Part shown: one piece after another, positions 22,147 through 23,639 of the stretch
Position numbering within the stretch: the first letter of the stretch is position 1
How the letters are laid out: the number at the start of each line of letters is the position of its first letter
Source: Lachnospiraceae bacterium
GTDB taxonomy: Bacteria; Bacillota; Clostridia; Lachnospirales; Lachnospiraceae
Assembly (NCBI GenBank): GCA_017420605.1
Contig: JAFOIS010000262.1
Span: forward strand, 1-23,639
Direction: 5' to 3'
Length of the DNA stretch: 23,639 bases
Notes under the pieces: generated by a model
The model's input: the letters and a program-made list of their open reading frames with translations, nothing else
Databases searched by the model: none
What the model was told of the DNA's origin: nothing
Translations under genes and position numbers: made by a program

Positions 22147-22176
22147 AAAATACCACTGCTGCCGGACAGCTGAAAA
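22147..22176 (-). promoter_or_regulatory. Possible internal promoter for the hydrolase-epimerase pair
   Basis: TTTTCA (22176-22171), 18 bases, TATTTT (22152-22147) with a TGG extended -10. Both boxes are only 4/6, so this is tentative. The 110-base gap here is much larger than the other gaps in the operon. Confidence 0.35.
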
Positions 22177-22182
22177 GCGGGC

Positions 22183-23106
22183 TCAGATCTCCGGATGCGT
22201 GGTCATGAAATCGTAGACCGCGCCGACGAGGCCCGCGTCGTTGCCGAGCGTCGCCCGCTCGATCTTCAGTCCTTCCACAAACGCCAGCATGATGTGGTCC
22301 AGAACTTTCTTCCGGACCGGGGCGATGAGGAGTTCCTCCTGGGTCGAGACGCCGCCGCCGATCAGCACGATCTGCGGATTAAAGACGTGCACGAAACCGA
22401 TGATGCCGGCCGCGATCTCATCCGTCCACCAGTCGAGAAGCTTAAGGACGGTCTCGTCCCCTTCGGCCGCACGGCTGAAAATGATCCTGCCGTTCTCGAG
22501 CGAAGGATCGATCTTCTGCGCTCTCCGGACGAGCGCGCTCGTCGAGGCGTACCGCTCCCAGCAGCCTCTCTGCCCGCAGGTGCAAAGCTCTCCGTCGATG
22601 GCGTGCGTCGTGAAGTGCCCGATCTCACCCCCGATACCGCGGATCCCGCCGAGGATCCTGCCGCCGGTGATGATGCCGCCGCCGACGCCGGTCCCGAGGG
22701 TGATCCCGATGACGTCCGTATAGCCCTTCGCGGCGCCGATCCAGGCTTCGCCGAGGCACATGCAGTTCGCGTCGTTATTTGCGGAGCAGGGAAGGTGAAG
22801 CCGTTCGGTGACATGCTTGCCGATCTCCGTATACCGCCAGCCGTTGACGTTCCCGCAGGTACCGGCAACGTACACCCTTTTCGTATCGATCTGGCCTGTC
22901 GCGGATACGCCGACGCCGAGCACCTTCTCCGGCCTTTCCGCAAGAAACTGCTCCGCTGTGCGCACCACGGTCTCGATCACCGGTGTTTTATAACCGTCAT
23001 GATTTACCGGGGCTTCCGTTTTGGCCGCGATGTTGCCCTCCTGATCGACGATGCCGATCTTCACGGCGGTACCGCCGACGTCAATGCCGAGATAATACTT
23101 TTTCAT
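22183..23106 (-). CDS. ROK-family sugar kinase, probably N-acetylmannosamine kinase
   Basis: This 307-residue cytoplasmic kinase phosphorylates a hexose or N-acetylhexosamine at O6 with ATP. The ATP motif DVGGTAVKIG is at 9-18. The catalytic Asp is in NNDAN (D112). GTGVGGGI lies at 138-145, and the ROK zinc site is H164 with C175, C177 and C182 (CTCGQRGCWE). Glucokinase and NanK share these features, so substrate rests on context: the gene begins 17 bases after nanE, which makes N-acetylmannosamine the likeliest substrate. The start at 23106 has GAGGAG six bases upstream; a longer frame to 23217 would overlap nanE and is rejected. Kinase family is certain; the NanK role is inferred. Confidence 0.87.
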   Translation of the reverse strand: MKKYYLGIDVGGTAVKIGIVDQEGNIAAKTEAPVNHDGYKTPVIETVVRTAEQFLAERPEKVLGVGVSATGQIDTKRVYVAGTCGNVNGWRYTEIGKHVTERLHLPCSANNDANCMCLGEAWIGAAKGYTDVIGITLGTGVGGGIITGGRILGGIRGIGGEIGHFTTHAIDGELCTCGQRGCWERYASTSALVRRAQKIDPSLENGRIIFSRAAEGDETVLKLLDWWTDEIAAGIIGFVHVFNPQIVLIGGGVSTQEELLIAPVRKKVLDHIMLAFVEGLKIERATLGNDAGLVGAVYDFMTTHPEI

Positions 23107-23123
23107 ACCGTTCTCCTCTTTGC

Positions 23124-23639
23124 TCAGAACTTTTCGGAGATCGCCTTCGTGAAGCGGGCCGTGATCTCCGCCGGACGCGTGATGGCGCCGCCGACGACGA
23201 CCGCGTACGCGCCGCATTCCATGGCGCGGACCGCCTGTTCCGGATAATGAACGTGTCCTTCGACGAGGACCTTCGCGGTGGTCATTTTCTGCGCAAGTTC
23301 TTTGATGAAGTCAAAATCGACGTCGTCGATGCCCTTCGTTTCGGGCGTGTAGCCGCGCATGGTCGTGCTCACGAAATCCGCGCCGGCCGCCTCGCACGCG
23401 AGCGCTTCCTCGATCGTCGCGATGTCCGCCATGATCAGCTGGTCCGGGTATTTTTCCTTAATGGCCGCGGTGAATTCCGCCGAGGTCTTCCCGTCCGGAC
23501 GGATCGCGCTCGTGCCCTGGTAGGCGATCACGTCGACGCCGGTCTCATGCAGGGCGTCGATCTCGTCCATGGTGACCGTGATGTGCATCGGGCAGGGCGG
23601 ATACTGCTTCTTGATGATGCCGAAGATCGGAAGGTCCAC
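23124..23639 (-). CDS. nanE: N-acetylmannosamine-6-phosphate 2-epimerase, 5' end outside window
   Basis: The last 171 residues of a TIM-barrel epimerase are visible. It converts ManNAc-6-phosphate to GlcNAc-6-phosphate in sialic acid catabolism. NanE is usually about 220-235 residues, so some 55 are missing beyond the right edge; the first visible codon (GTG) is internal Val, as in VDLPIFGIIK, not a start. Family segments seen are MADIATIEEA, GADFVSTTMRGYT, LVEGHVHYPEQA and GAYAVVVGGAITRP. The stop lies 17 bases before the ROK kinase ATG. One departure is AYQGTS where NanE proteins commonly have a D-x-T-x-R motif after the second strand; this could be family variation. NanA (sialate lyase) and transporters are probably to the right. 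Confidence 0.92.
   Translation of the reverse strand: MDLPIFGIIKKQYPPCPMHITVTMDEIDALHETGVDVIAYQGTSAIRPDGKTSAEFTAAIKEKYPDQLIMADIATIEEALACEAAGADFVSTTMRGYTPETKGIDDVDFDFIKELAQKMTTAKVLVEGHVHYPEQAVRAMECGAYAVVVGGAITRPAEITARFTKAISEKF

Noticed and set aside
23637..23639. GTG as the start codon of the right-edge epimerase
   Set aside because: The encoded sequence begins in the middle of a NanE segment; about 55 N-terminal residues are missing, so the gene is cut by the window edge.
1..23639. CRISPR array, prophage, insertion sequence or rRNA
   Set aside because: No regularly spaced repeats, integrase, transposase, terminal inverted repeats or rRNA segments were seen.

Overview
The window looks like a chromosomal segment of a strictly anaerobic, moderately GC-rich member of the Clostridia (Firmicutes), probably a gut or rumen organism. 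The reasons are a Firmicutes-type class III fructose-1,6-bisphosphatase, a split transketolase, [FeFe]-hydrogenases of anaerobe-specific groups, strong AGGAGG-type ribosome binding sites, compact ATGA-overlapping operons, and tRNA genes with no encoded CCA. The genus cannot be fixed from sequence alone. I see no phage, insertion sequence, CRISPR array or rRNA.

Left part (1-3990). A NagA-type amidohydrolase runs off the left edge. Upstream of it, and separated by a strong hairpin terminator, is an AraC-family regulator. A 500-base gene-free stretch follows (1795-2294). It holds the AraC promoter, a perfect 21-bp palindrome, a strong rightward promoter with no gene behind it, and a bidirectional terminator. 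Then come an MmgE/PrpD-family gene and a tRNA-Leu(AAG) with a consensus promoter and terminator.

Hydrogenase region (3989-8592). A tight four-gene leftward operon encodes a [2Fe-2S] thioredoxin-like ferredoxin, a PAS-containing sensory [FeFe]-hydrogenase (HydS type), a SpoIIE/PP2C-type phosphatase with an extra C-terminal domain, and a group-B-like ferredoxin-type [FeFe]-hydrogenase. This is the most interesting system here: an apparent H2- or redox-sensing module whose likely output is protein dephosphorylation, co-transcribed with a catalytic hydrogenase.

Centre (8600-15775). An MFS transporter points right. A class III FBPase points left, divergent from a membrane-anchored CE4-type polysaccharide deacetylase. 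A two-gene split transketolase follows, pointing left.

Right part (15776-23639). One leftward operon carries nagA, a YhfC-type intramembrane protease and galK. A tRNA-Ser(TGA) follows. The last operon carries nanE (cut by the right edge), a ROK sugar kinase (probably N-acetylmannosamine kinase), a beta-lactamase-fold serine hydrolase and a dipeptide epimerase. NanE, the ROK kinase and NagA would take N-acetylmannosamine towards fructose-6-phosphate. The hydrolase and epimerase suggest that the peptide part of cell-wall fragments is salvaged in the same programme. GalK, transketolase and FBPase connect to the same central sugar-phosphate pool.
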